A stretch of 64,000 bases of DNA from Akebia trifoliata (GCA_017979445.1 CM030715.1:9292187-9356186), one strand, 5' to 3'. Shown: positions 1-11,446, counted from the first letter of the stretch. Notes: a model not told the origin generated them from the letters alone. Numbers and translations are program-made.

Positions 1-1327
1 GGACATTTTCCTTTTCTAAAGTATGTAGTTTTCTCCTTTACACTAAGGGTAGTCTTTTTCAAACTGAGTTCAACTATTCCTAGTGCAAAGTTTTCTATCA
101 AACTTGGGGCATTTTGTTCTGAAGCTTAATCAACTACAAAGGATAAGGTTAACACTGAATTAAAAGATTACCCTCTTGATAGCAATTTATTGAAAACCCT
201 TGAGGTTCAATAGCAAATTAAAATGTTGACCGGACCTTTATAAAATCCAACTCTTTATTTTTTATAAAAAAAAAAAATCCAATGCGGTGTCAATCCCCCA
301 TTTGTTTTCCTCAAAAAATTAGTTCATTACTCTTTCACCTTGAGTAGGTAGAGTAGGATTCCCAGAAAATTAGTTCATTACTCTTTCACTTTGAGTAGGT
401 AGAGTAGGACTCCTCAAAAAATTAGTTCATTACTTTTTCACCCCGAGAAGGTAGAGTAGGACTCTCAGAAAATTAGTTCATTACTCTTTCACCCTGAGTA
501 GGTAAAGTAGGACTCCAAGAAAATTAGTTCATTACTCTTTCACCCCGAGTAGGTAGAGTAGGACTCCTAGAAAATTAGTTCATTACTCTTTCACCCCGAG
601 TAAGTAGAGTCGGACTCCTAGAAAATTAGTTCATTACTCTTTCACCCCGAGTAGGTAGAGTATGACTCCTATAAAATTAAATTAGTTCATTACTCTTTCA
701 CCCCGAGTAGGTAGAGTAAGACTCATCAAAATATTAGTTCATTACTTTTTTACCCCAAGCAAGTAGAGTAGGGCTCCCAGAAAAATAGTTCATTACTCTT
801 TCACCTCGAGTAGGTAAAGTAGGACTCCAAAAAAAAAATAATAATTCATTACCCTTTCACCCCGAGTAGGTAGAGTAGGACTCCCCAAAAAAAATTGTTC
901 ATTTCTCTTTCACCCAGGGTAGGTAGTGTAAGACATTCAACTTTTGATCAAATTATACTCAGTTTATGCTCAAATTTTAGTCAATTATGCTTAGTTTATG
1001 CTCAGATTATACTCAGATTATGCTCAATTTATGCTCAGATTTTGCTCAGACCATCTGAGATTTATCTCAAATTTCAAGTACACACACTTGCACATTTTTA
1101 TTTGGAAAGAATTTTTTAAAATTCAAGGATCTGATGCCGTCAGTGAGAGCTTGCACTCGAGGACCTGACAACCTTTTACTTCGAAGAGAGTTTTAGCGCC
1201 AAGGATCCGAACATCTCGACGAATTGCTAAATCAGGCTACAAAATGAACTGTCACTAGCTTTGGCATTCGAATATCGCATTATCTATATAAATAGATTAG
1301 CTATCTAGTTTGCTTCAATCCTCTGCC
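1..1327 (+). mobile_element. Element A1, 3' internal region (truncated by window edge)
   Basis: This is the end of the internal region of a family-A LTR retrotransposon whose 5' part lies left of the window. It holds no coding sequence that I recognise. After about 300 bases of AT-rich DNA comes a tandem array (318-930), then a 3' untranslated stretch (about 930-1327). The latter resembles 23880-24147 in A2 and, inverted, 11447-11700 in A3 and 30407-30720 in A4. The shared order of tandem repeats, conserved 3' UTR, polypurine tract and LTR fixes the plus orientation. The short open frame at 895-1119 lies in this repeat and UTR zone and is not gene-like. Confidence 0.85.
318..930 (+). repeat. 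51-bp tandem repeat in the 3' UTR of A1
   Basis: About a dozen imperfect copies of a unit near 51 bp. Each contains TTCATTACTCTTTCACC and GAGTAGGTAGAGTAGGACTC, joined by an A-rich spacer of variable length. The same unit occurs inverted at 30740-31645 in A4, so it belongs to the retrotransposon and not to this locus. Tandem repeats next to the 3' LTR are a known trait of Tat/Ogre-lineage elements. Confidence 0.9.
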
Positions 1328-1340
1328 AAAAAGGGACATC
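1328..1340 (+). other. Polypurine tract of A1
   Basis: AAAAAGGGACATC lies directly before the TGTAGACACC start of the LTR. It is a one- or two-base variant of the AAAGAGGGGCATC found at the same place in A2, A3 and A4. It would prime plus-strand DNA synthesis. Confidence 0.85.
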
Positions 1341-2915
1341 TGTAGACACCCTATTTTTACACTCGCCTGATTAATCAATTCGTCACCCTGATCGCGACGA
1401 TTCCCAATGATGGATGATTATTCTAATGCTTTATTTGTTACTAAATATGTTTCAGAAATTCAAATGAGGTATCTCAAACTAACAAAACTGTAGAAATCAC
1501 GCTACGCTAGAAAAATATAATCCCAAAAACATAAAAATCATCATCTTACAGTTAAAAAGAAGTTTTACGATAAAAATCACTAAAAACCCTAACATCAAAA
1601 CATCTTTAGAGCCCCCTTACGCTTAGGAAAACCCGTTCGAACACATAAAACAATAAAATGAAATCAAAAAAATCATTTCACCAATTTTCATCAAATTTGA
1701 AAAATTTACAAAAATGCCCCTCATAAGGGTTGACGATCATTTTTTGCAAAAAAATTTCATAAGTGACACAAACCAATAATCCCATTGAATTTCTTACGAA
1801 AAATCAATTCCAAAATATCCCGGAACATTGAAAACCGACTTGAAACGCAAAACTTCTCTTCGGTGGTAAAACAGTCATTTTTAATTTTTTAAAAAATTTA
1901 ATTTCAAAATTAATAAATAAAATATTAATTAACATAAAGTAAAACCTTAATAAAATTAATTTACAAATCTAAACCAGGTCAATCTCATAAGACTTAAGTC
2001 AAAACCCTCATTACAACCCTAATCTAAAAAGACCAAGTCAATCTCATAAGACTTAAGTCAAAACCCTAATTAAAACCCTAATCTAAAAAAACCTAGTCAA
2101 TTTCATAAGATTTAAGTCAAAATCCTAATTAAAACAATCAAGTCAATCTCATAAGACTTAAGTCAAAACCCTAATTAAAATCCTAATCTAAAAAAACCAA
2201 GTCAATCTCAAAAGACTAAAATCAAAACCCTAATTTATCTTATCTAAAAGGAGACCTATTCAAACCCTAATTCTACCCAAAAAACTCTATAAATAGAAAA
2301 GCCTCTACAACCTAATTTCGCAGGTCAAAGAAAATCCTAGAAAAAGTAGGTCAAAAAGCCTCCCTAACCTTCCCAAAAACTTGATTTTGAAGTCCTAACC
2401 CCTTACGTATCATCCAAACCCTAGTTTTTGTTCACAGACTCCTAGAAAATCTTCACAAAATGCCCAGAAATCCACCAATAAATTTAAAAAATACTCAGAT
2501 CTAATAAGGAGGTACTTCATCTTGGAGATCTGAAGTGGATCTAGTGACAGAAACGAAGCGAGGCGTATCTTACGAAGAACCATTCTACCAATTCTGAGGG
2601 AACAAAGTGTTGCGATCGTATAAGTATATTTTCCTTTTATCTTTTTATTTGCTTTATTTATTTATTTTAGATTTTTTTTAGCAATGTAATCTTCTTAGAA
2701 AATGGTAGAGACCGGCGTTTGCTAGGCGGGGTTGGTGTCTAACACCTTCCAACCCTGTAACGTGATCCCCGGACTTAGTTTCTTTTCGTAGATTAGTTGT
2801 TTTTATCCATCTTGAGTCAATGTTCGATTCCTAGACCGTAATAACTAGGTGGCGACTCCCAAACCTTGAAAATCAAAAGTGGATCCGCATACCTCACGGA
2901 TTAAGGGCGCTTTCA
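1341..2915 (+). repeat. 3' LTR of element A1
   Basis: The LTR is 1,575 bp, starts TGTAGACACC and ends GGCGCTTTCA, so it has TG...CA ends. A polypurine tract precedes it and no primer-binding site follows, which makes it a 3' LTR. Several copies of a 'GTCAATCTCATAAGACTTAAGTCAAAACCCTAAT'-like motif (given here only as a description of its two halves, GTCAATC and GACTTAAGTCAAAACC) lie at about 1975-2230. A G-rich stem-loop is at 2728-2756. The A1 insertion sits inside a family-B LTR that resumes at 2916. The expected 5-bp target-site duplication would be GTAAC, but the other side is outside the window. Confidence 0.92.
2287..2296 (+). promoter_or_regulatory. Candidate TATA box in the A1 LTR
   Basis: TATAAATAGA lies about 950 bases into the LTR. 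The same motif occurs at the equivalent place in every family-A LTR of the window. It is a likely core promoter at the U3/R boundary, by inference only. Confidence 0.6.
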
Positions 2916-3712
2916 GTAACATCATGTTCCGACTGGGAGCGATCCAATCGTGTCAACTCTCTAATTCCACTACTCCACCAGTATGTAATATGTATCTATT
3001 GTTTTATTTTGAATTATGAACTTAAAAGTATGCCTATCATTTGAATGTTGTCAATTTATTTGTATAAAAATATAAATGTATAATGAGTACTAATGATGGA
3101 TGTATGTGGACTTTTAAACTGTTTAGTTGCTCATCCCTAGCTATACAAACCAGTTAATCGTAGTTTAAATTATAAAGTTTTGCATGTTTTGAAATGTTTC
3201 AATATGCTTATTCATTCACGTTAGGTGAGGTTATTAGTAGGAGTTGGTTGTGGACCTATTCGGTAACCAATGTTACTCACCCTTTACTTCCTACTTTTTT
3301 TTTACCTCCAGAGCCCACAGTCGAAGAGCGAGGATCATCTGTGGGTTATACCAACAACCAGAGTACGTTACCCGATGAGTAGTGGGACTAGTTCTACTAG
3401 GACTCTATTCGTCCCAATAGGTGTATATGATTTTTGGGTCCGAGTGTTAGGTCTATGTTAGAAAGAGATTAAATTATTGTAATCCTATATATTATCACCT
3501 TTTGCTACTTTGATCTAACTCTATGATGTTTGCAATTTACTGTCTTCCGCATCTTGTATATTCTTGGTACATTGTTATATACAGGATTTGTTAGATATTG
3601 GCTTATCAATTTTTTTCTAGTTCCATGGAATGCTAACATAAACAGAGGAAATCATATCCAAACTTCAAAGTTTGACATCGGAATTGGTGTTAGCATTTGG
3701 TGGGGCGCCACA
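2916..3712 (+). repeat. Family-B LTR fragment (3' portion)
   Basis: The stretch matches the reverse complement of 62269-63095, the 5' LTR of B1, base by base with many substitutions. Shared landmarks are ACTGGGAGCGATCCA, AACTCTCTAATTCCA and the end TGGGGCGCCACA at 3712. Its first part is missing because A1 inserted in it; the remainder would lie left of A1, outside the window. No tRNA-Met primer-binding site follows the end, so this is a 3' LTR or a solo LTR. Three small open frames here are incidental. Confidence 0.85.
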
Positions 3713-4335
3713 CTTGTCCTAAAATCTTGATTACCTAAATATTCTAGAAAAAACCTTCATAAAAAGCCTTAATTCCACCTTTTAACCTTAGTCTTGATGG
3801 TCTTTAACCTCTTGTAGAGTCACACCAATCTTAATCATCAAGGGTTAGGATAGTCTTTGCACCCAAAATTCTAGAAAATTCTTTGAGTATAAAATGATAC
3901 AAGACCTTATGATTTGGGTCAAATGCGAGAAATTTAAACCAAGTGATAGGTAATTAGGTGGAGCCTTTTTGTATTCTTTGATCACTTCCTTAGGCTAGTT
4001 TTCTAACAAACTAGAGACTTCTTTATGGTGGATAAAGTGGTCATAAGATTTGGAAAGTGATCAATTTACCTTGAATGCCATGGAATCCTTTTGATTTTTG
4101 AAAAATGTTAAAAATATAGAAGAGGATTTTGACTCTAAGAGAATAAGATGATTACTAAAAAGTCTTTGGTGAGGGTGATTTGAAAATTTAAAGCATGGGT
4201 AAAAAGAAAATTAGGGATGATTTTTTTGGAGAATAAATCATTAATAAAAGGTTTTAAATAGTCATTTCCTGTGGAGAATCTCGTGCACATATGGGCTCTC
4301 TAACTACCTAATTGAATTGGATGTATGTTAGGTAC
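3713..4335. other. Unassigned AT-rich DNA between two retroelements
   Basis: I see no open frame of interest, no terminal repeats and no match to the other elements here. It is the left flank of A2; the matching right flank resumes at 25693. The last five bases, GGTAC at 4331-4335, are the likely target-site duplication of A2 (AGTAC at 25688-25692, one mismatch). Confidence 0.5.
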
Positions 4336-5875
4336 TGTAGACACCCCATTTTTGTACTCGCCTGATTAATCAACTCATCAACCCGATTACAACGGTTCAT
4401 AATGATGAATGTTTATTCCAATGCTCTATTTGGTTACCAGATATGTTTAAGAATTCAGATGAGGTATCTCAAACTAACAAAACTATAGAAACCACACTAC
4501 GTTCGAAAAATATAACCTTAAAAACATAGAAATCATCATCTTGCAGATAAAAAAAAGCTTCACGGTAAAAATCACTAAAAAATAATAAAATTATCAAAAT
4601 ACCCCTAACCTCAAAACATCCCTAGAGCCTACATTACTCTTAGGAAAATCCTTTCAAACATATAAAACCACAAATCGAAATCAAATAAATCATTTCATCC
4701 ATTTTCACAAAATTTGACAAAATTACGAAAATGTCCATCATAAAGTTCACGACCATTTCGTACAAAAATTCCATAAATGACACAAACTAATATTCCCATT
4801 GCATTTCTCATGAAAAATCAATTCCAAAACATCTTGGAACATTGAAAAACGACTTAAAACGCAAAAAGTCCTCTTCGATGGTAAAACGATAATTTTACAA
4901 TTTTGATAATTAAATTTTTTTGAAATTAATAATTAAAATATTAATTAATGTAAAGTGAAATCCTAATTAAAATTAAAGTCAATCAAGTAAGACTTAAGTC
5001 AAAATCTTATATTCTAGTCAGTCAAGTAAGACTTAAGTCAAAATCCTAAATTCAAGTCAATCAAGTAAGACTTAAGTCAAAACCCTAAATTCTAGTCAAT
5101 CAAGTGAGACTTAAATCAAAACCTTAATCAATCTAATAAGATCAAAGTCAAACCCTAACCCTAATAGAATTCTAATTAAACTCTAAAATTATTTAATAAA
5201 ATAATTCTAATTAAACTTTAACTCTATCTAAAATAATTTTAATTAAACACTAACTCTATCTAAAAAGCACTAAAAAAAAATCTATAAATAAGGGTCTCTA
5301 CAACCTATTTTCGTATCAAAAAATAAATCCTAGAAAAAATAGGTCAAAAAGCTTCCCTAGCCTCCCATAAACCGTAATTTTGAAGCCCTAACATCCATAC
5401 CCCAACTTTAGCTCAAAAAACACCCAGAAACTCTTCAAAAACACCTAGAAATCCATAAAAAAGTCAAAAAATTCAAATATAAAAAGAAAGTACTTCGTCT
5501 TAGAGATCTGAAGCGAATTCGGTGATAGAACAAAGCAAGAAATATTAATCAAGAGATCTCTCCGCCAGATCTGAGGGAACCAAAACCGTTGCGTTCGTAA
5601 AGGTAAATATTTTTATTTTTTTATTATTTAGGTCTTTTTAGCAATATAATTTTATTTGGAAAAAGTAGATATCGACGTTTGCCGGGCGGGGTTGGTGCCT
5701 AACACCTTCCAACCCCGTAACGTGATCCCCGAACCCGTATTTTCTTTCGTAGATTAGTGTTATTTGCCTTTTAGAGTCAGTGTTCAATTCCTAGACCGTA
5801 ATAACTAGATGGCAACTCCCAAGCTTTAAAAGGCAAAAACAGATCCGCACACCCCGTGGATCAAGGGCACTTTCA
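4336..5875 (+). repeat. 5' LTR of A2
   Basis: The LTR is 1,540 bp from TGTAGACACC to GGGCACTTTCA and is followed at once by a tRNA-Arg primer-binding site, so it is the 5' LTR. Near 4970-5150 it repeats a unit with the core AATCAAGTAAGACTTAAG, as do all LTRs of this family. A stem-loop with arms GGGGTTGG and CCAACCCC is at 5688-5716. Confidence 0.95.
5283..5290 (+). promoter_or_regulatory. Candidate TATA box in A2 5' LTR
   Basis: TATAAATA in the context TCTATAAATAAGGG, about 950 bases into the LTR. It is in the same position and context as the motifs in the other family-A LTRs. Confidence 0.6.
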
Positions 5876-5876
5876 G

Positions 5877-5893
5877 TGGCGACTCCATTGGGG
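5877..5893 (+). other. Primer-binding site of A2 (tRNA-Arg type)
   Basis: TGGCGACTCCATTGGGG begins one base after the LTR. Plant tRNA-Arg(ACG) ends CCCCAGCGGAGTCG-CCA, whose complement is TGGCGACTCCGCTGGGG, so the site differs at two positions. A tRNA-Arg primer is typical of Ogre/Tat-lineage elements, which agrees with the Gag and integrase remnants. Confidence 0.85.
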
Positions 5894-6208
5894 ACTATGA
5901 TCAAACTTGAAAAGCCTCAAGTATGGGAACATTGCCAAATCGATCAAGTTTTTATTGTATTTCATTTTGGTTTATTTGTTTAGTTAGTTTGGCTTAATTG
6001 TAAATCATTTGTTTGATTTTTGAGTATTCTAGTTTGTTTGTTTGCTCTATGATCCAATCAAAGGTCACCTGTGATGATCTTAAATAATTCAAGATTTCAA
6101 AGATTAATAAGAAAATGATGGAATGATGGTGGTTGGGATGAGAAGAATGTTTTTCTTTATAAAAAAAATAGCACTTAAGTATGGTGCTCCGATAGTGAAA
6201 ATATTTTT

Positions 6209-6306
6209 TTTCTCTCTCTCTATCTTTTTCTCCATATGTGTGCTGAAAGGGGTAGCAAAGCGAAACACTTCTCTCTCTATCTCTCTCCATCTCTCTCTCT
6301 CTTTAT
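6209..6306. repeat. CT-rich microsatellite
   Basis: Runs of (TC)n interrupted by ATC and CATC, split by a short unique stretch. They lie just before the 198-bp array. The open frames predicted on both strands here (6104-6488) are products of this low-complexity tract. Confidence 0.85.
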
Positions 6307-6404
6307 CGACTCTAGTTAATGGCGATTTTGAGAATTCTAATTTGGATTTTAATAATCTCAACAATGGCATCGAAGCATCTCATAAAGTTTACCTAGAATA
6401 TCAA

Positions 6405-7395
6405 TCTGTAAATCTGGAATTGTTGCTGAATGAAGGTTCGGACAACAATGTTAAAACGTTTTTACAGAACATTCTAGTGAGAATTTAGTCTAGGCACCTC
6501 TTAATAAAACGTAGATCTCATCGAGTAGATTAATTTAGAACCTAAATTCTTTCAATTTCATTTTTGGGAGCCTTGGATATCATTGATGCAAGTTCGGATT
6601 AATCTGTAAATCTGGAATTATGGCTGAATGAAGGTTGGGACAGCAATGTTAAAACGTTTTTATAAAACATTCTAGTGAGGATTAAGTCTGGACACCTATT
6701 AATAAAACATAGAGCTCATTGAGTAGATTAATTTAGATCCTAAATTCACTCAATTTTCGTTTTTGGGAGCCTTGGATATCATCGATGCAAGTTCGGATTA
6801 ATCTGTAAATCTGGATTTGTTGCTGAATGAAGGTTGGGACAGCAATGTTAAAACGTTTTTACAGAACATTCTAGTGAGAATTAATTCTGGGTACCTACTA
6901 ATAAAATGTAGATCTCATTGACTAGATTAATTTAGAACCTAAATTCACTCAATTTCGTTATCGAGAGCCTTGGATATCATCGATGCAAGTTCGGATTAAT
7001 CTGTAAATCTGGAATTGTTGCTGAATGAAAGTTGAGACAGCAATGTTAAAACGTTTTTACAGAACATTCTAGTGAGAATTAAGTATGGGCACTTATTAAT
7101 AAAATGTAGATCTCATCAAGTTGATTAATTTAGAACCTGAATTAACTCAATTTCGTTATCGGGAGCCTTGGATATCATCGATACAAGTTCGGATTAATTT
7201 GTAAATCTGGAATTGTTGCTGAAAGAAGGTTGGGACAGCAATGTTAAAACATTTTTACAGAACATTCTAGTCAGAATTAGGTCTGGGCACCTATTAATAA
7301 AACGTAGATCCCATCGAATAGATTAATTTCAAACCTGAATTCACTTGATTTCGTTATCGGGAGCCTTAGATAAAATCGATATAGGTTCAGATTGT
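6405..7395 (+). repeat. 198-bp tandem array in the A2 leader
   Basis: Five imperfect copies begin with the motif TCTGTAAATCTGGA near 6405, 6603, 6802, 7000 and 7198, a regular spacing of about 198 bases. Each copy contains GGACAGCAATGTTAAAACG, CATTCTAGTGAGAATTA and GGGAGCCTTGGATATCATC. A3 carries about three copies inverted at 17300-17890, so the array is a leader component of the family. A4 lacks it. Confidence 0.92.
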
Positions 7396-7869
7396 ATTTT
7401 CCTAATTCACAGAAAATCCGAATTTATCTAGTGTTAGCACAGTTAATGTTCATGATTTATTTTGTGAGAACGAGCTCATTTGGCACTAGGATCTTTCTCT
7501 TTGATTTTCTTTTGGGATGTGTTTCTAGTTTTTTTTTATATAATTTAAAAAAAAAAAAAAAAAGGGTTCATCACTCCTTATCCCTACAACCATCATTCTA
7601 TCATCAATTCAATGTTTGTTAGAATGTTGATTTATATTGAATCACCTAAAGTAATCCTTGATGAACCATAGATAAAAACAAACAAAAAACAAAAACAAAA
7701 ACAAAAAATAAATAAAAATTTTGTGTCTATTTCAATATTGGATCTGATTGATTATTCCTTATGTTATACTGATTAATCGCTTATCTGACATGCCATGATC
7801 TTGTTTGATATATATTTTTATATGTGCATGCCTTGGTCTTAATTTTTAATGCAATGGGATATCCATATT

Positions 7870-8660
7870 TTGTGGTTTGATATGGCCCACGGACCCATTT
7901 ATTTGAAAAAATGCCCCGGGCACACCCCACCCTGTATTACACACGCCACAAGCATGTTTACTGTTTTGCATACTTGCATGTCCCAATATAGCTAACGTGG
8001 CACTAGTGCGTAGTCCGGTCTCTTCGGAGATGCGACGTCATTCATTAAAACCACAACTCCAGTCACGTACCTTAGGGTATATCAAATTGGGCCATTAGTA
8101 CCATCTGATCAGGTGACTCTGAAAACGTATATCGATGCACTCGGGCTGGAGCGACCTGAGCCTTTGACCTATTGTAAGTCGCACAGTCACATATCCCAAT
8201 TGCTAAGGTAGTACTAGTACGTGGTCGGTCCCCTCATGAGATGCTAAACCATTTATGAAAACTACAACCTAGACTCGTACCTATACGGTATATCAAAGGT
8301 AATCCAAGTTCACCAATTATACTTCTTGATCAAAATTAGTGCCTAAGCAAGATCTTGCCCCACTGTACCCTACTATACGAGGGGAATAAACTACGTCTAT
8401 TCTAGACGAGAGGTATTTAAGAGGGCCCTTGCTCAGCATGGTGTGTTACCTCTCAATTGGGGATTAAACTGGCTGTTTTTTACTTCAGAGAAATGGGTTA
8501 GAGTCTTAGATTATCACCTATACGGTATATCAAACCAAGTCACCACGTACCGTCTGATAGAGTAAGCTCGAAAGTTATATAGGTGCACTTGGGCAAGGAT
8601 GGCCATATAAATTGCATTGTACGTAGTATACCTAGAGTCTAGAAGCCTTCCTATAGGTCA
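7870..8660 (+). other. Conserved leader block with internal duplication (A2 copy)
   Basis: The block is found in A2, A3 (16090-16960) and A4 (35930-36775), although their surroundings differ. It starts at GCCCCGGGCACACCCCA. It contains two related units about 205 bases apart (8010-8095 and 8212-8298), each running from a CTAGTRCGTRGTC-like start through GAGATGC to a GTACCT...GGTATATCAAA end. The GGTATATCAAA core occurs a third time near 8525. All frames have stops in A2, so conservation suggests an RNA or DNA role such as packaging, not a protein; that is inference. Confidence 0.7.
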
Positions 8661-9265
8661 CGACCTGAACTAACTATGGGTATTCCCAGGTTGCTCTATT
8701 TAATCTAACCAACATGTAAGTGGGTGGACTGATCCAAACTATTCAAACTAAACCCATTATATTGGTCCGACCCAATCGATGAAATGTACCGATCAATTTG
8801 AACCAATTAAACCAGTTGGTCCAATTGATAAATGGATCAAACTGATCAATACCAAATCAGTTGGACTAATTGGTTTCACTTTTAAAGATCTAGACCACTT
8901 TATATAAAAAGATTCGATCTTAGGATCAAATTAATTTGTCTGATCAAAGGTTCAATCCCAATCAGGGTTAGACCCGCGTCCAACATTTGTTACTTTCTTG
9001 GTCACTATAGACTTATAGTACATTTGGATTCGATATTTTCCACCAGTCTTGGACTAATCTATATCAAAACTTTAATCATGTAGTTAAGAGTCAAACCTTT
9101 AGAGCCAACGGTTAACCTTAGTTTACTTCCAATCAGGTAATAATTACTCTTAAATGTTCTAAACTACCATCTGTACCACTTTGGGTCCGTGAAAAAAGTC
9201 GTCTTTCCAGAGTATCATTGCCAAGTCCTAGTAGTCAACCCTTGCCACAAAAAGAAACATGTATA

Positions 9266-9693
9266 ATGGATGAAGCAACGTTCCGTCAGATTTTATAATC
9301 TTTTTAAGCAAAAATTATCACTTCTGTCCAGACACAAATTGAAGCCCTGAAGACTGAAAAAAAAAAAGATAAAGAACCCCAGGATGTGTTTGACCTTGTC
9401 GAAAACCAAGAAGATAATGAATTACCTGTCGACCCTATCTTAGCTCATTGAATAACTTAGGTTGAAACTACTTTAAAGAATATCAAAGACCCCGACGATC
9501 TTGCTCTTGGATTACGGGCAATAACCTTGTTTCCCACGGTCCGTCTGCCAGAGAAGTTCACAATGCCAGACATGGAGAAGTTTGATAGGATTGGATGCCC
9601 TAAGACTCACTTGAAAGTATATGTCGGCATAATGCAATCCCAGGGTCTGAGTGAAGAACAAATGGCTCAACTTTTTCAAAGAACCCTTACAGG
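9266..9693 (+). pseudogene. gag: gag remnant of A2, 5' part (Tat/Ogre-like)
   Basis: The frame from ATG at 9266 has several in-frame stops in its first third. It then reads clearly as a Tat/Ogre-type Gag: PDMEKFDRIGCPKTHLKVYV and GLSEEQMAQLFQRTLTG resemble the capsid region of that lineage. In live elements Gag forms the particle that packages the RNA. The frame is cut at 9693 by A3, which duplicated ACAGG. The same frame resumes at 19853, which proves that A3 is a later insertion. No functional product is expected. Confidence 0.88.
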
Positions 9694-11433
9694 TGAAAGT
9701 GCCCTCGATCCGAGGGGTGCGCGGATCCGCTTTTGACCCTTGAGGTTTGGGAGTCGCCACCTAGTTATTACGGTCTAGGAACCGATCAATGACTCTAAAT
9801 AGATAAAGAACTAATCTAGAACAGAAAAAACTGAATTCGGGGATCATGTTACGGGGTTGGAAGGTGTTAGGCACCAACCCCGCCCGGCCGAAGCCGGTCT
9901 CTACTAATTTCCCAAATAAGTTACATTGCTAAAAGAAACCTAGATAATAATAAAATAAAAATAACAAGTTATACCTTTTCGATAGCAAATACTTTTGTTC
10001 CCTCAGATCCGATAAAAATTACTCCTTGTACCGTATTTCTTGCTTCGTTCTGTCTCCGGATTTGATTTCGGATCTCTGAGGCAAGGTATCTCCTTATTTT
10101 TGGATCTGAACGTTTGTTGCGGATTTTGAGATATTTTTGGAAGGCTTTTAGTTGTTTCTTAGGCTAAAATCGAAGGAGGGATGTTAGGTAAGGAGTTGGA
10201 GCTCCAAAACTAGGGTTTATGGGAGGCTAGGGGGCTTTTAGACCTACTTCTCTTAGGGTTTATGATTTGATACGAAAATAGGGTGTGAGCACCTCTATTT
10301 ATAGATGTTTTTAGGGGTTGATTTGGATAGAGTTAGTATTTAATTAGAGTTCTTTTAATTAGAGTTGTGTTTTAGTTAGACTTGTTTTAGGTAGAATTGT
10401 GTTTTAATTAGAATTGTTTTAGGTAGAATTATTTTTAAGTTAGAACTCTATTAGATTGAGTTATTATTTAATTAGAACTCTATTATGACTTTTGGTCTTA
10501 TTTGATTGACTTTTAATGTTTTGACTTTAGTCTTAATTGATTGACTTTTAATATCTTGACTTCAGTCTTGCTTAATTGACTTTAATTTTGACTTTAGTCT
10601 CACTTGATTGACTTTAATACCTTGACCTTAGTCTTGCTTGATTGACTTTAAATTTTTGGAGAACCCTCCTCTAAAATATCTTTAATTCTTTGGACCCCCA
10701 AATGGAAGGGTCTTTAAAGAAATATCTCACGAACCCTTAACAATTTTACTTGAAAGTACGATTGATCGATTTTTTTAATTTAAAATTTTAAATTAATTTC
10801 ATTAATGTTTCACTTTAATTATTTAATGTTTTATTTATTAATTTTGAAAATTTTAATTATGAACATTGTGAAATTACCATTTTACCCCCGGAGAGGACTT
10901 TTCGTGTTTTAAGTCGGTTTTTAATGTTCTAAGATGTTTTAGAATCGATTTTTCGTAAGGAATTCAATGAAAATATTAGTTTGTGTCATTTATAAAAAAT
11001 TTTGTGTGAAATGGTCATGACCTTTATGAGGGACATTTTCGTAATTTTGTCGAATTCTGTTAAAATTGGTGAAATGATTTATTTGATTCCGATTTGTTAT
11101 TTTATGTGTTCGAGAGAGTTTTCCTAAGCGTAACGTAGGCTCTAGGGTTGTTTTGAGGTTATGGGTATTTTGGTAATTTGATCAATTTTTAGTGATTTTT
11201 ATCGTGAAACTTCTTTTTGGTCTGCAAGATGATGATTTCTATGTTTCTGAGGTCGTATTTTCCTAATGTAGCATGGTTCCTAAGGTTTTGTCAATTCGAG
11301 ATACCTCATCCTGATTCCTGAAACATATCTAGTAACAAAATAAAGCAATGGAATACACATCCATCATTAGGAATCATTGCAATCGGGTTGACGAGTTGAT
11401 TAATCAGGCGAATGCAAAAATGGGGTGTCTACA
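9694..11433 (-). repeat. 3' LTR of A3
   Basis: On the plus strand it reads TGAAAGTGCC to GGTGTCTACA, the reverse complement of a family-A LTR. It adjoins the polypurine tract at 11434-11446 and is therefore the 3' LTR. A short open frame crossing its border (9512-9760) is chimeric between A2 gag and the LTR and has no meaning. The stem-loop is at 9853-9881. Confidence 0.95.
10296..10303 (-). promoter_or_regulatory. Candidate TATA box in A3 3' LTR
   Basis: TATAAATA on the minus strand, in the context CTATAAATAGAGG, at the family's usual position in the LTR. Confidence 0.55.
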
Positions 11434-11446
11434 GATGCCCCTCTTT
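11434..11446 (-). other. Polypurine tract of A3
   Basis: On the minus strand AAAGAGGGGCATC directly precedes the TGTAGACACC start of the 3' LTR. It is identical to the tracts of A2 and A4. Confidence 0.9.

Larger units (their letters stand above)
5894..9265 (+). other. Long non-coding leader of A2
   Basis: About 3.4 kb separates the primer-binding site from gag. The leader holds a CT-rich microsatellite, a 198-bp tandem array, a conserved duplicated block (7870-8660) and a stretch rich in CCAATT/GGTCCAATTGA-like words (8700-8900). Ogre elements carry an extra ORF before gag. Here all frames are interrupted, so any such ORF is lost or was never present. Confidence 0.7.

Noticed and set aside
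6123..6488. 121-codon frame with a hydrophobic N-terminus resembling a signal peptide
   Set aside because: It is created by a CT-rich microsatellite and runs into the 198-bp array; later units do not keep the frame.
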